NCBI RefSeq assembly: GCF_030867145.1
Contig: NC_134436.1
Span: forward strand, 5,828,001-5,892,000
Length of the DNA stretch: 64,000 bases
Direction of reading: 5' to 3'
Source: Opisthocomus hoazin
Taxonomy: Eukaryota; Chordata; Aves; Opisthocomiformes; Opisthocomidae
This document shows, piece after piece, positions 14,401 to 26,400 of the stretch. Below the pieces are notes generated by a model that did not search any database, was not told the DNA's origin, and saw only the letters and a program-made list of their open reading frames with translations. Position 1 is the stretch's first letter. The number at the start of each line of letters is the position of its first letter. Made by a program: the position numbers and the translations under genes.

Positions 14401-17400
14401 AGACTGCTGGTTTTCTTCTGCAGATTTGAAAGAGGGATTTATTGTTCCTGTTTGAATACTTTGAATGTCACTGTGCTCTGATAGGGGCTGATAACTACCT
14501 GTTTAAATAGAACTTTATATTTTTATGGTGTTGCACATAAACTTAGTTATTGTCTCCAGTGGCACTTAAAAGGTGCAATAATTTTGTTTCTCAGCAGCGT
14601 TGTTCTTTGTCAAGTGTTGTCTGGATGCATGTGTCATTGAAGGGCCTCAGAGGACCTCTCTTTTCGTTGCTGTTGGCTATTTTTAAGATTTCTTCTCCAG
14701 ATCTGGAAGTTACAGCAGTACTTCTTCAGCGCTTCGGTGTAAGCAGGAGTCTGTTTAAAGTTAATACATTCTGATGTTGCATCTGTAACCTGAAAGCTTG
14801 AAATTTTACTCTGAAGTGTTGTTAGACCTGGTTGATGGAAGTTGGTGGAAATGGGGATCCTTCAAGAGAAAAGCAGCGAGACACAGTGGCTGTTACTGTG
14901 ATCGTTGCAGCTGCACAGATGGTGACCCTGAGTCTCTTTTGGGATCTTGTGCTTTGTGACTGCGTTTGCAGAGGTGCTGGATAGAGAAGCCAGACCATTC
15001 AGGGAAGAGCAACCGCTTGGTTCATCTGCATCCTCCTGTTACGGGTTCTCCTGAGGAGGAGTTGAGAGGATTCTTTCCTCGCTCCCTGGGGAAACGGAAC
15101 AACTGTACCAGTCAGGTCAAAGATTGGTCAGCACAGCATCCCATTTCTTGACAGCATCCGGTAGCAGATGCACGGGGCAGAGTGCGGGGATGTGGTACAG
15201 CTACGCTTCATTTACGTGGGAGTAATCAAGGTCTCTCCTGTCCCGCCTCTGCCGTGTGTTTGATGTCCATCAGCAAGTCAGGCACTACCACCATCCTGGG
15301 CTGTAGGATAGTCCTGATGCTGAATTACTGTTCTATAGGTCTGAAACGTCAGTCTATATTGCCTTTTTTGTCTGATTTGCCTAAGCTCTCTGGTGTAGAC
15401 CACCTTTTTGACACTTGGAGAACATGCTGGCTTTTCTTTGTGCTTGATGACATGGTCAGTATTGTACTGTCAGCTTTCTCCCAAAGGGATTTCCGATATT
15501 CCTGGTGTGTCAGTGGCCTTTAATGCAGATTCTGCAAGTTGTCTCCTCTCCCTCTGTAAGACATTAGCATACTCCACTGTCCAGATTTATCATGCTCAGC
15601 ATCGTAAAGTCGATCTGTTCTTTTTAAATGTGGCTTTAAAAAGGATTTAGCAAAGCTGCAGCGAGACTCAGGAACAGCTTTACTTGGTGGACTTTTGAGC
15701 AGCTTCATAGTTCTTGGATCAGTCGCATGCAGAAGGACAACACTTCATCAGTGTATATTGTCCACATTTGGATCATGTCTAACCAGCTGTAAACAGTAGA
15801 AAATTAATTTTTAGGTCTCTAATTCTGCCAAGAAATCATTTAATTGTAACGCTTGCTAGGAGAAGCTTTCCATTCCTTTTTCTCAAGAGTTGTTTAGATT
15901 TTTGGACTTCACTGTTTATAGCTTTTCTTCTGGTCTTGGAGTTCATACTGAAAGTGATATTTTACCCCATCCTGATCTGAAAGCCCGTGTGGTGTTCAGA
16001 CAGGGAGTGGCTCTCAGCAGTACACTCCTAGCTTGTTGGCCTTGCTTGAATTTCAGACTGTTCTTCAAAACATAGCCGGAGTATTCTGTGATTTTTATAA
16101 ATGAAGCCAGAAGCCCAATTTTCAGTTATTGGAAGTTCCCTCTTCCCCCCCCCCTCCCCCTTTTTTTTTGTGAAAGTGGGCCTTTCTGCTTATATTAAAC
16201 AAATACACATTGAACTTTAAATATATATATCCATATGTATAAAAATTAGCATATGTGATATGTTAGGGAGGTGTAATGAATCCCTATTTCTCTATTTGTT
16301 AGGCTTGCTTCAGTTATTCTTCCTGAAAGTAGTTTTTGTTCTTACTTGACTCTTCTGTTTGCATGAAATAAGGTAAATACAAAAAATGAGTTGATAGCTG
16401 TTTTGAATTAATCTTTGCTTAGGTTTACTTCCTTGCATTTGTTGAGGATGTTACTGTTCGCTACCTCGCTACCTCTTCCCATGTAACATGGCAACAATTT
16501 CTTCTGTGTAACTTTTGTTTTCTTCTGGACTTTCACTTAGTTCTAATCGTGAATAATGTAAAATATGAAGAATTCGTGGTAATGGAAAGCACAAATTCTT
16601 ATGAGCAGTAGTGCCTGCATGTTTTGATCAGTAGCGTATGAGTTTTAACTTAAACACTGAACATGAGGGACACTGTGTCATGCAGCTCCCAGTTGTATAG
16701 CTGCTGCCTTCGACGTTTCAAAGCATTTTGAGGGTAAAATCCAAATCTAGTCACTCTTCTGAGTCCTGTAGCGTGAACCATGGTAAAAGTAGGATGATAA
16801 ATGGCAAGAAGCGGTAATGTATGGTTTGCAGCACTTGGTGTTCTGTCTTCTGACAGCAGTGCCGATTTATGTTCAAGATGTGGGTACGGACATCTATATA
16901 CCCTGCTGCTGGCTTCCACAGACAGGTTTACTGGCTCCCATGACAATATGCTCAGGTCTTAGTCAATGTATAATTAGGTATACCGTGCCTGCAGCCAAAA
17001 CTCTTCAGCTGCTCCATGGAGATGTGAGCTCTGTGTAGACCTTACTGACCACATAATTTTCTCGTTCTTCACTTCCATTACGCAGTTGCTCTGAGGAGGA
17101 GGTGTTTCATGAAGGCGATCTTGGACACAGTGCAAGTACTTTTTCTGCCATGCTGCTTTGGCACTGGGATTTTGTTGCTGTCCATGTACAGTACTCATGC
17201 CAGTGCTGATCCAGGTCCTGTGGTCTACGAGTTTTTAGCTGCCTTTGCTGCTACATGGCTACCACCAGCAATGAGCTCCTGAACAGTGGTTTATAGAAGT
17301 GATGACACTCACAAGAAAGATGGTGCTGCTCTTTACTGGCAGGGATTTTATCCCTCTGCGGGCTGCGTTGGAAGGAGGCTTTGCTGCTGGCACTTTCTGT

Positions 17401-20400
17401 CATCTGATGCTGTGAGGCAGTCATCTCTGTGTAGTCAGAAATCTTGTGGTTTATGCTGTTGTGGTAATGACAGGACAGCTAGCGCTCTGCAGATTCCTCT
17501 TCAGGACCAGTTCAAGCCTTCTAGGTAATAAGCATCATGGAGTCTTCCTTCTTCAGGCTGATACAGAGACTACAAAAGCTCTTTGGCCTTCACTGTCTAA
17601 CAACAGCCTGGAGACCCAACAGTGAATTCCAGACTCGAGCCAGGATCTAGGGAATCCTTCAGGAGCCTGATGCTGTTTTTCCCTCCTAATGGTTGTAGCA
17701 TCCTCAGAGAGTCTGAGAGGAAGGACCTCAAAGATGTGGGGAGTCTGGTGCCATGGCCAAGCTGTCATTTTGTCTTTGCTTATCAAACCCTCGTAACTTC
17801 CTAATGAATGAAATATTAAGCGCTCTGTATGCTGATGACGTAAGTTCAATTGCTTCTGCCTTTCCTCTGCCACAGTCAGGAGGGGTTTTCTTTTTTCTCT
17901 TTGAAGAAAGCATGTGAAGAACAAGAGTCTGGGTTTTAACTGCCGTTGGTGTAAATGCCTAATGCTTCAGGAGGACCCCCTACGTACGTAACAAATGTCT
18001 GTTCTTTTTTCTGCCCCATTTGTCCTGCAGGAGAATTGTGTAGTCAGGAGAGGGAACAGGAGCTCCTTGGTTTATGGGATTAAGATAAACCCACTTACTC
18101 TGCAATATCATTCACAAGGATAAAAATGCAATTTCTAGCCAAGGAGCTGAACACAATGTACATTTGTCAAATGGGAAAAAAAACCCCTGTTCCTAGTAGA
18201 TTATATCCTTAACATTTCCAATGTATAGTTAATGTTCCAACTGTTAATCCAGATGAATTGCATCTCTTTTTACGGTGCATCTTTGTACCAGTGAACATAT
18301 TCTGGCATGGTCAAGGCTTGGCTATACCTCTACATCTTGGACTATTTTCTGTGTGTACTTTTCTCTCTAAATGCCTTTTTTTATCCACTTACGCATTTCT
18401 TCAGCTGCCAAATGGCTCTCCTGCTGTGGCAGATGCTTTGGCTTCATGCTTGGGCTTTATCCCTTGTACGTCCAGATTTTGTTGGTTATACACCATTTGT
18501 CAGCTACTTGCTGCTATTGCTCTAGTGAGCTTTCAGGAAAGTGTGAGAAATTTTTTTTTTTTCCTCTGTGTGTGGACTGAGGAGATAGTGTTCTGCAATA
18601 TCTTGCTACTAATTGTGAAACTCAAGTTTAGAGGCGGTTGTCTTGGAGACTTTGAGGGGATCTGCAGAAAATACAGTAGTGGGTGTTGCATATATTGGTA
18701 TTAGGTTTGGTACAATAAATATGCAAATAAACTGTGGGTCTCTTAATCATTGACTCCCTGATGCTTGTAACAGTCCATAAAACACAGCAGTTTCTTCCTC
18801 ACACCTTGTACATCCATGCCTGCCTACCTGGCGTGTGCGCAGTTTGTGAAGATATCTCCTGGAAGGAGGTTGCAGAGGAAGACTTTTTCTAGCTGCACTA
18901 GTCGGTAACAACCAGAAATTTCCTTTAGCGAGAAGCTTTAATGTGGTTGCCAGTATTGTATTAAGCATGTTCCTTTTCAGAGGGTCCTCCAGGTTGCCCA
19001 CCCACTCAGCTGTATTTAGTCATCTGAAATAATGTTATTTCTCTATACGTCCACATCTGTTTTCACTCTATTGCCAATTGAAATGCTGCTGTATATTCAC
19101 TGTGTACTGTGGCTACTTTCCCAGCATATTGAAAATTTACGCAGTGTAAGGGGATTTTACAAGTTCTCGAAAAACATGAAGTATTTTCCCACAGTAGCCA
19201 CACCGTATAATGTCGAAATGAAATGACATCTATTCACAGAATCAGAATGTGCACCTGCATATGACTTACTGCTTCAGAGTGCCTTCACATAGATACACGT
19301 GATAGTTTAGTTTTCTTTTATTTGAAGCCAGCATTTTCTTGTGGGGAGCTTATTAAGTAGCTTCCTATGGTGAACTTGTAAGAATGAAGCCAGCTAGCGT
19401 CCCGAATGTCTGGTGAGCATAGCTTTACAGACTGCTGTTTGGTTAGGGAAACCGTTGCAAGCAAAATTTCTGATTTGTGGTGTTCTTCATGTATTCTGTA
19501 GCTGTCGGTAATCACTGTCGCAGGACGGTGAAGCGTGAAACTACTCAAACAGTGTTTGAGCACTCGGCAGCTAGAGTAATCCGGCGCATGTTATGTACAC
19601 GACTGCTTATCTGAGACCTTTCCAAGAGTGTTGCTCTAGGGAAACTCTCCCTTAAGACTTCTTAGAAATATAAGGTTTCTAAAACTATTTAAATTTGCTA
19701 TCTCAAATCTGTCATGCTTTATCTCCTATGTCTTCAGTGTTAGTATTGCTTTTTTAAATATCTTGCCTTCAGATCTAGAATTATATTGGTTCATGCTATG
19801 GAAGTCTACAGTCCTCTCCTGTTTCTGAGGGTCACCTCTGTAGCAGCCAAGGAGTCAATGAGTTGCAGTTCTGCCCTCCTAGCACAAATGACAAATTGTC
19901 AGATAAAGCTTGAGAATTGCCTGTCCTTCCTCCTCGAGACCTCCATCCCATGCTGCGCAAGTAGGATAATGAGCAGCCTGCTACCTTCAGGGCAGGCGTC
20001 CAAGGCTGAGCCAGCGCAGTGTCGGATTTGAGCATTTTAAGCCCAGTTCCCAGTCTGACAATCAGCAGTGCACTAGCTGGCCAGAAAAGCTGATCCCAAG
20101 CTGACGGATGACTTGCTATCTTAATTTCGTTGGCTTCCCCACCAAATTGGAAGAGAACGAGAGGGGATAAATAACTTGTCAGCGTGCTCCTCTAGAAGCA
20201 TCTCTCAGTACTTATAATTTAGACAAATTCCTGTGGCACATCAGGTTTATATTATGACTGTGTATAATTCTCTCCAAATTGTATAATGGGAGACAATTGA
20301 AGGAGCAAATGCACGGAAAACAAAGTGGTGGGTTAGTTTTCCCTTGGAGCAGACGTGTTTTCCTAGAACTGGGACATCATAGTCTCACTGCACTTTGTCT

Positions 20401-23400
20401 TTAATAAGCATTTCAGTTGTTTTCCAGTCTTGGAGGAGCTGCAGAGGTGCCTGCTATTGCTTTGAAAGTTAGCATTTGGTTATAAATACACTTTTCCAAA
20501 CGAATTGGCAGTCAATCAGCTTCTCCCCAGGTTTCTGTGCAGTATTTGGGGAGGGGATCCCAGGGAAACAGCTGAATGAACGGCCTGTTCTGGTGCCTAT
20601 CCCTGCAGACAGAAAGCATCCCAGCCTGTCTCGGTACTGCAGGTGTTGGTCTGGAGTTCTGCGCACGCATTCGCTTAGGATCGTTGTTACGAACTTCCTA
20701 TCCAAAATCCCGCTTTTCTTTGAAACCAGCATTGGTTCTCTTACAAGTAACAAAGCTGATTCAAACATGGAAATCATCCTGGTTTCTGCTAAGGAATAGT
20801 TTGTGGCTTTTTAAGGTGTGTCAGGTCTCTCTCCTTAAAAATATCTCTCAGAATGAAAATGTGGAGAATTACACTTCCACAGATTTTAAGGGGGGGCGGG
20901 AAAAGAAGTAAGTCTGGATTATTTGAAATCTTATAGTCCCTGTTCAGTTTTTATCAGGCTGTAAGGTGCTTAGAGGAGGCTTTCATATCTCAAAATCCCT
21001 TTCTAAGATGTGTAACAACAGTTAATGGGTGAAATGACTTGGTAAGGGAAGGAAAGGTCCAAGGACTCCCGTGACCTCCCTGTTGGCCTCAGCAGTTCTG
21101 TAATGTTAGTTATTCAGGTTTATCTTTTATTGTTTGATGTTAGCTATCCTGGTTTAATCCTTGCTGCTTTTGTCAGATGGTTGTGTAAATACGGGGGGGG
21201 AACCGAATTGTTATGAAATGTATCTCTCCAGTGTCTGCTTTGGAAATTCTCATTAAGGTTAGTTGACTGTAATTTTCACCACTAAACACAGCTTTTGTCA
21301 TGACAAATCATAGAAATCCTAATTCTTACTCGTTGTATTTTGTGTATTTTTATGAGGGGGGGGAAAGATACATTTAAGTTTTATATACTTCAAATTTAAG
21401 GATGATGTATGTAGAAGTGGAAAGATTTCTGTGTAGGTGTTGGAGTAGCCATGCTGAAGCGTGAAGCCTCGTGCCTAACTCCTGGTCGCTTCCCCTCTTG
21501 TCAGACGATAGAATCTAACTGGCGATGTGGGCGACACAATTTACAAAGGATTCAGTGCCGCTCCGAAAACAGCAAAGGTGTCTACTGTTTACAGTACGAT
21601 GATGAAAAGATTATCAGTGGCCTACGAGATAACTCCATTAAGGTAAACACTTTTTTGAGTCTTTGCTTTAGAGATGAGCGGGTGGTTCTGCCTTGGAAAG
21701 CTGGCTGCTTGTGTTTCCTTGATTCTGCTTGTCTCTGCATGGGACGGTATTTATCTGCGCGGGGTTTGTGAGCATGGCATGTCTGCTGTAGCCTGGCAGA
21801 GTTCTCACCTGCGCTTTGCTCTGGAAGCTTTGGGGGCTGCCAGCCAGAGGTCGATACCATTGACCGCAAAGAAATGCTTGTGAAGTCAGAGTTCACGTAA
21901 CACGAGTGAAGACCGCCGCTGTCCGTAGCTGTGTCTTCTGTCATCGCCGGTGGTTCGCTTTCGTGCAAGTAGGTTGCTTTTGCTCCAGTCGTCCACGGCA
22001 TTTTCTTTCACAAGACAGGCTTCTGTGTTTTTGTGATCGTAGCTTATTTCACTGTTCTGTCAAAAACTTCCATCAAGGAGACTTCCTTAAGCTGAAAGGG
22101 AAGACAGGCCCACTATTTGGACAGGTTAACTGCCCATGGATTGTTCCTGCTATCTCCGGTTTTCTTCCTCCTTCTCTGTTGCGGCAGTGTTCAAGTCTTG
22201 TTCTTGATAAGCCGTTTATACTTCTCATTTTTAACAGATTTGGGACAAAACAAGCTTGGAATGTTTGAAAGTATTAACAGGACATACTGGCTCGGTTCTT
22301 TGTCTGCAGTATGATGAGAGAGTCATTGTAACTGGATCTTCAGATTCTACAGTGAGGTGAGTGTTAAGTCTTTGCACAAAAATTATTGGAGTATCAGGGC
22401 TGGGAATACTTACAGTAATAACCAAATATCAGAAAACATCCCCAATATGAATGTGATACTACTATTCCAAAAGCAAGATATTCACACTTCGCAAAGCAGC
22501 ACAATCAATTATTTTTTTTCTCAAATTTCTGTCTCATTTCTTTAGTGTTAAGAATTTTGGAGGAATATGCCCTCTATGATTTAAGATATATCCTGAAGTT
22601 GTAGAGTGACTGATGGCCATATAATACAATAATTTCCTCATTTGTGGTTTCTTGCGCCATCCTTCTCACATCTCTTGATTGTGACTGCTAATGAGGGGGC
22701 ACTTGGTATATATGGAGCACTTGTCTGACTGCAGTTTTGGTGATACAGAGTGTAAATTTTTGAATGAATTTAAAATTTTGTGTGAATTCAGTGGTCCAAT
22801 ACAAAGATGCTTAGGTATAGTCCAGGGCAAGGGTCATCTCTCCTCCTGGTGTCTTGCATTGGTATACCAATGCCAATCTCTATAAAAGTTTTAAAAAGTT
22901 AGGAACTGATCAGAACACCCTTCAGGTACTAAAAATGTAGTGATTTTTCACTTTGTATAAGCTGGTAGGTAGCCCTGGAAAATGGTATATCCCAATTGCT
23001 ATTGGTGTGTGCTAAATCTAATGAAGGGTATAAAACTGAAAAAAAACATATTGGATAGTATTTGGTTTGGTCTGTTAAATCAATTTATACATCATACGGG
23101 TTTTAGTCATCCTGCAAAGAGTTACAGAATTGTTAAGCAGACCTTTCTCTTAGCAGTGATCCCAGCTTAGGCGTTTCCTGGCCTAACTGCTTGCTGCTGC
23201 TAATTGTTGCTTGTGAGTCGAGATGTGAACTGGGATCCATCCCCCGCACCCATCTTCCTGCTTTCCCCAAGCCCTAAGCGGTGTTGAACAACCAGAGAGC
23301 TCTCCATTAGAGACGGTAGCAGACCTGGGCATGTTTATGCTTTATACCATGCATAACCATCTTCCTTCATGTGGGACAAAATCTCTTTTTTTGCAGAGTT

Positions 23401-26400
23401 TGGGATGTAAATACAGGTGAAGTTCTGAACACGTTGATTCATCACAACGAGGCAGTGCTTCATTTGAGGTTCAGTAACGGCTTAATGGTGACATGCTCGA
23501 AGGACAGATCAATTGCTGTTTGGGATATGGCGTCACCTACTGACATCACCCTGCGCCGTGTCTTAGTTGGCCATCGTGCTGCCGTTAACGTGGTGGACTT
23601 CGATGACAAGTATATTGTGTCAGCGTCAGGTGACAGGACCATTAAAGTAAGTTGGCAGAGCTCTGATCTAGGTCTGCACGCCTACCGAGCCAGAAAAGCT
23701 TCTGAACATGATTCAACTCCGAAGGGCCAAGGTGTTCATAAGCAGTTCTGAGCCCTTTTCTTTACCATTCGGCGGGCCGCTTCCTCTTGCTAGCTGTTAA
23801 TGTCTTTATGCACATAACTAGGCTCGTAACATTTTTGTGGCTTCTGTCGTACAACTGCAAAAAAGTAAAGCCCATCTGCTGTTTGAACTCTAGTCTCAAG
23901 ATCGGTTTGCTTGTTAAATGTGGCACATTTTGTGCCTTTTTCCAAGCGGTATTTTTTATTTCAATTGGCAGTCCTGTTCCAGACGTGAAATTTATCAGCA
24001 GTTGCCTTTCCTCACCACGCCTTCCCAGCAGCTCAACCAGACTTTGCTGTGTTTGAAGAATTAAGAGGCTGTATTTGAAGACTATTACATACCAGAAGCT
24101 TTGAGTTACCCGGAGTGTATTAATATAACAAAGGCGTTTCCACCCTTCCCTCTCTAGAACTAGAGCTACCTTAGACTGTGCCAAAAAGCTCTTGGCAATT
24201 TAGTGTCCAAGTATCTGCCAGAGATCCTGCTGCACTCTGTATTGGAAAATGAGCCACTGGATACTCTACGTTACGACTTCAATTACAGTTCATTAAAAAT
24301 GAGCAAAGTTGATTGAATCATTTAACGTTAAGAAAGAAGCAGCCACCAGACTCTTATAGGCCACGGTTTTGGCCTTCTCTTACTGGTAGATTGCTAGCAA
24401 TTTCTTTGGTGAAAAAAATATGGGGTTTTTGTCTATGGAATAACCTCCACTTTTAAAAATGATTACTAATTTATCAAGATTCAGGTGTAATCAAGTTTTT
24501 AAAATCATTTGGGGCAGTCTCTACCACTTGTAAATATTTTATATATAACCTTCTGCCAAGTTTTCTCATTCACTCGATGTGCAGTAGCAGTGCCTGTGGC
24601 TCTTGTCACTGCTAGGTCCCGTGGCACCAGTCTTCCACTCATGCCAGACACCTACTCTTTGCCTGTAAAAACACTCCGCTCGTTTTCAGTCCCACTGTCC
24701 AGCAAAGGTCAGCCTCAGACCTCTGCTGTTTATGAATTCATAACGGCTTCTGTTGAGATTCAAAAACCTTCTTTGGGTGTAATTCTCAGAGGAGTGTTTA
24801 CCCTGTGTTTCACAGGTGTGGAGTACAAGCACGTGCGAGTTTGTTCGTACCCTGAACGGGCACAAGCGTGGCATCGCATGCCTCCAGTACAGGGATCGAC
24901 TAGTTGTCAGTGGATCTTCAGACAATACCATCAGGTGGGTGCCCACGAGCTGCTGTCGGTGTGTAACAGTGTACTTCTGCACATGCGAAAATAGGATTTC
25001 TCCCGACTTTTCATGCTGTCCTGCACTGCTGCACGTGCAAAACATCTTTGGTATGTCTTGTTGTTGGAGCAGATGATGTATGACTGAAACGTAGATCGGT
25101 GTGAGAGTAAATATATCCCATCCCTGTGAAAAAGTGGGAACTGAAGGTCTGTGTCAAAGGCAGGCAAAACTTCTTACCTATTTCTGTAGTTTATCGCCTT
25201 GTCTTCTGCTTGGAGAGATGAGGAGTACGCTGGTCACCAGTTTTCTTAACCACTTTCTTAACTTTTAATCACTGGTTCGTGCAGAACAGAAAAACGTATA
25301 TTAAAGTTGCCCAAGATAATTTAAGAAGTATCCAACGTTGTATGTAATTTTGAATGATTTGATTAATTTTGATATACTGTAGCTGCAAGCCAAATGTGCC
25401 TCTGCGCAAGGAACGTCGCATGGTTCTACCAGCTGCCTTTTTTAGCGAAAAGTGTGATATCTTCCACAGAAAACCATTCAGTAGCGTGCCTAAATGACCG
25501 CATGGGAAGCTAAGGGACAGTGCTGATCCTGAAATACTCAAAGACTTTCTCCTCTGTTCTCCTAAGGCTATGGGACATCGAATGCGGTGCCTGTTTAAGA
25601 GTATTAGAAGGCCATGAAGAACTGGTTCGATGCATCAGGTTCGACAATAAGAGGATTGTTAGTGGAGCCTATGATGGGTATGTTTTTGAAAGCCATTTAA
25701 CAGATTTTATTTTTCCTAGCAAAGCATCTTCTGAACGCCATTGAGCCTTTGTTCCCTTGTATAAGGGTTCTCTTCTGATTTGACTGATGGATCAATATTC
25801 GACTGAGTGCCTTCTGCTTGAGCATTTCAACACAGTAGGCTGCAGTTTTAAATAGCCAAGAAACTGCTTTCCTGGCGCTCTTTAGCGCACTCCTGCATTG
25901 TGTTATCACTCAAGCTTGACTGTCCGTAGAAAGTAAACTTTTGTTTGGCTGAAGTGACAGCCACTCTTCAGTGCATTCCTTTGTTTCTTCCCTCAGGAAT
26001 TGCTCCTTGCCAGGTCCTGTGTGTTTAGTTCACGCTTTCTATCTTTATACGAGAGCAGCACTGAAAATGTTTATTGTGAGCATAAATATATCTTGTGGGG
26101 CTCCTGGAACTCTCCAGTGACCGTCGCTGGTGGGTTGAAGGCAGGAGCCCCACGGTTAGCACTTGTGACTTGCTCAGTATTTTCAGTGTGTAGTGGATTC
26201 AGAACAGCTTACATCCCTGTCCAAATTCTCCATTTCTTTCTCTGCCTGATTTATATTTCATGTGAACAGTAGAGTTATTGAAAACGATTCTGGAACCGTG
26301 TGTGTGTCTAGCCTTTTATTCGGGTTTAGTGTCTCACTGGGCTTGGCAGTCCCAGCTGAATTCCCCTTGGAGCTTTGCACCTCATCAGTAGTGCTGTGAG

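Noticed and set aside
19108..19202. 10-bp inverted repeat (tgtggctact / agtagccaca) with a 75-base spacer
   Set aside because: The arms do not extend and the loop is too long for a typical microRNA precursor; expected by chance in a window this size.
23371..23751. Continuous 126-codon frame reading through an FBXW11 exon into intron
   Set aside because: The exon has normal splice sites at both ends; the frame beyond GTAAG at 23647 is intronic read-through.
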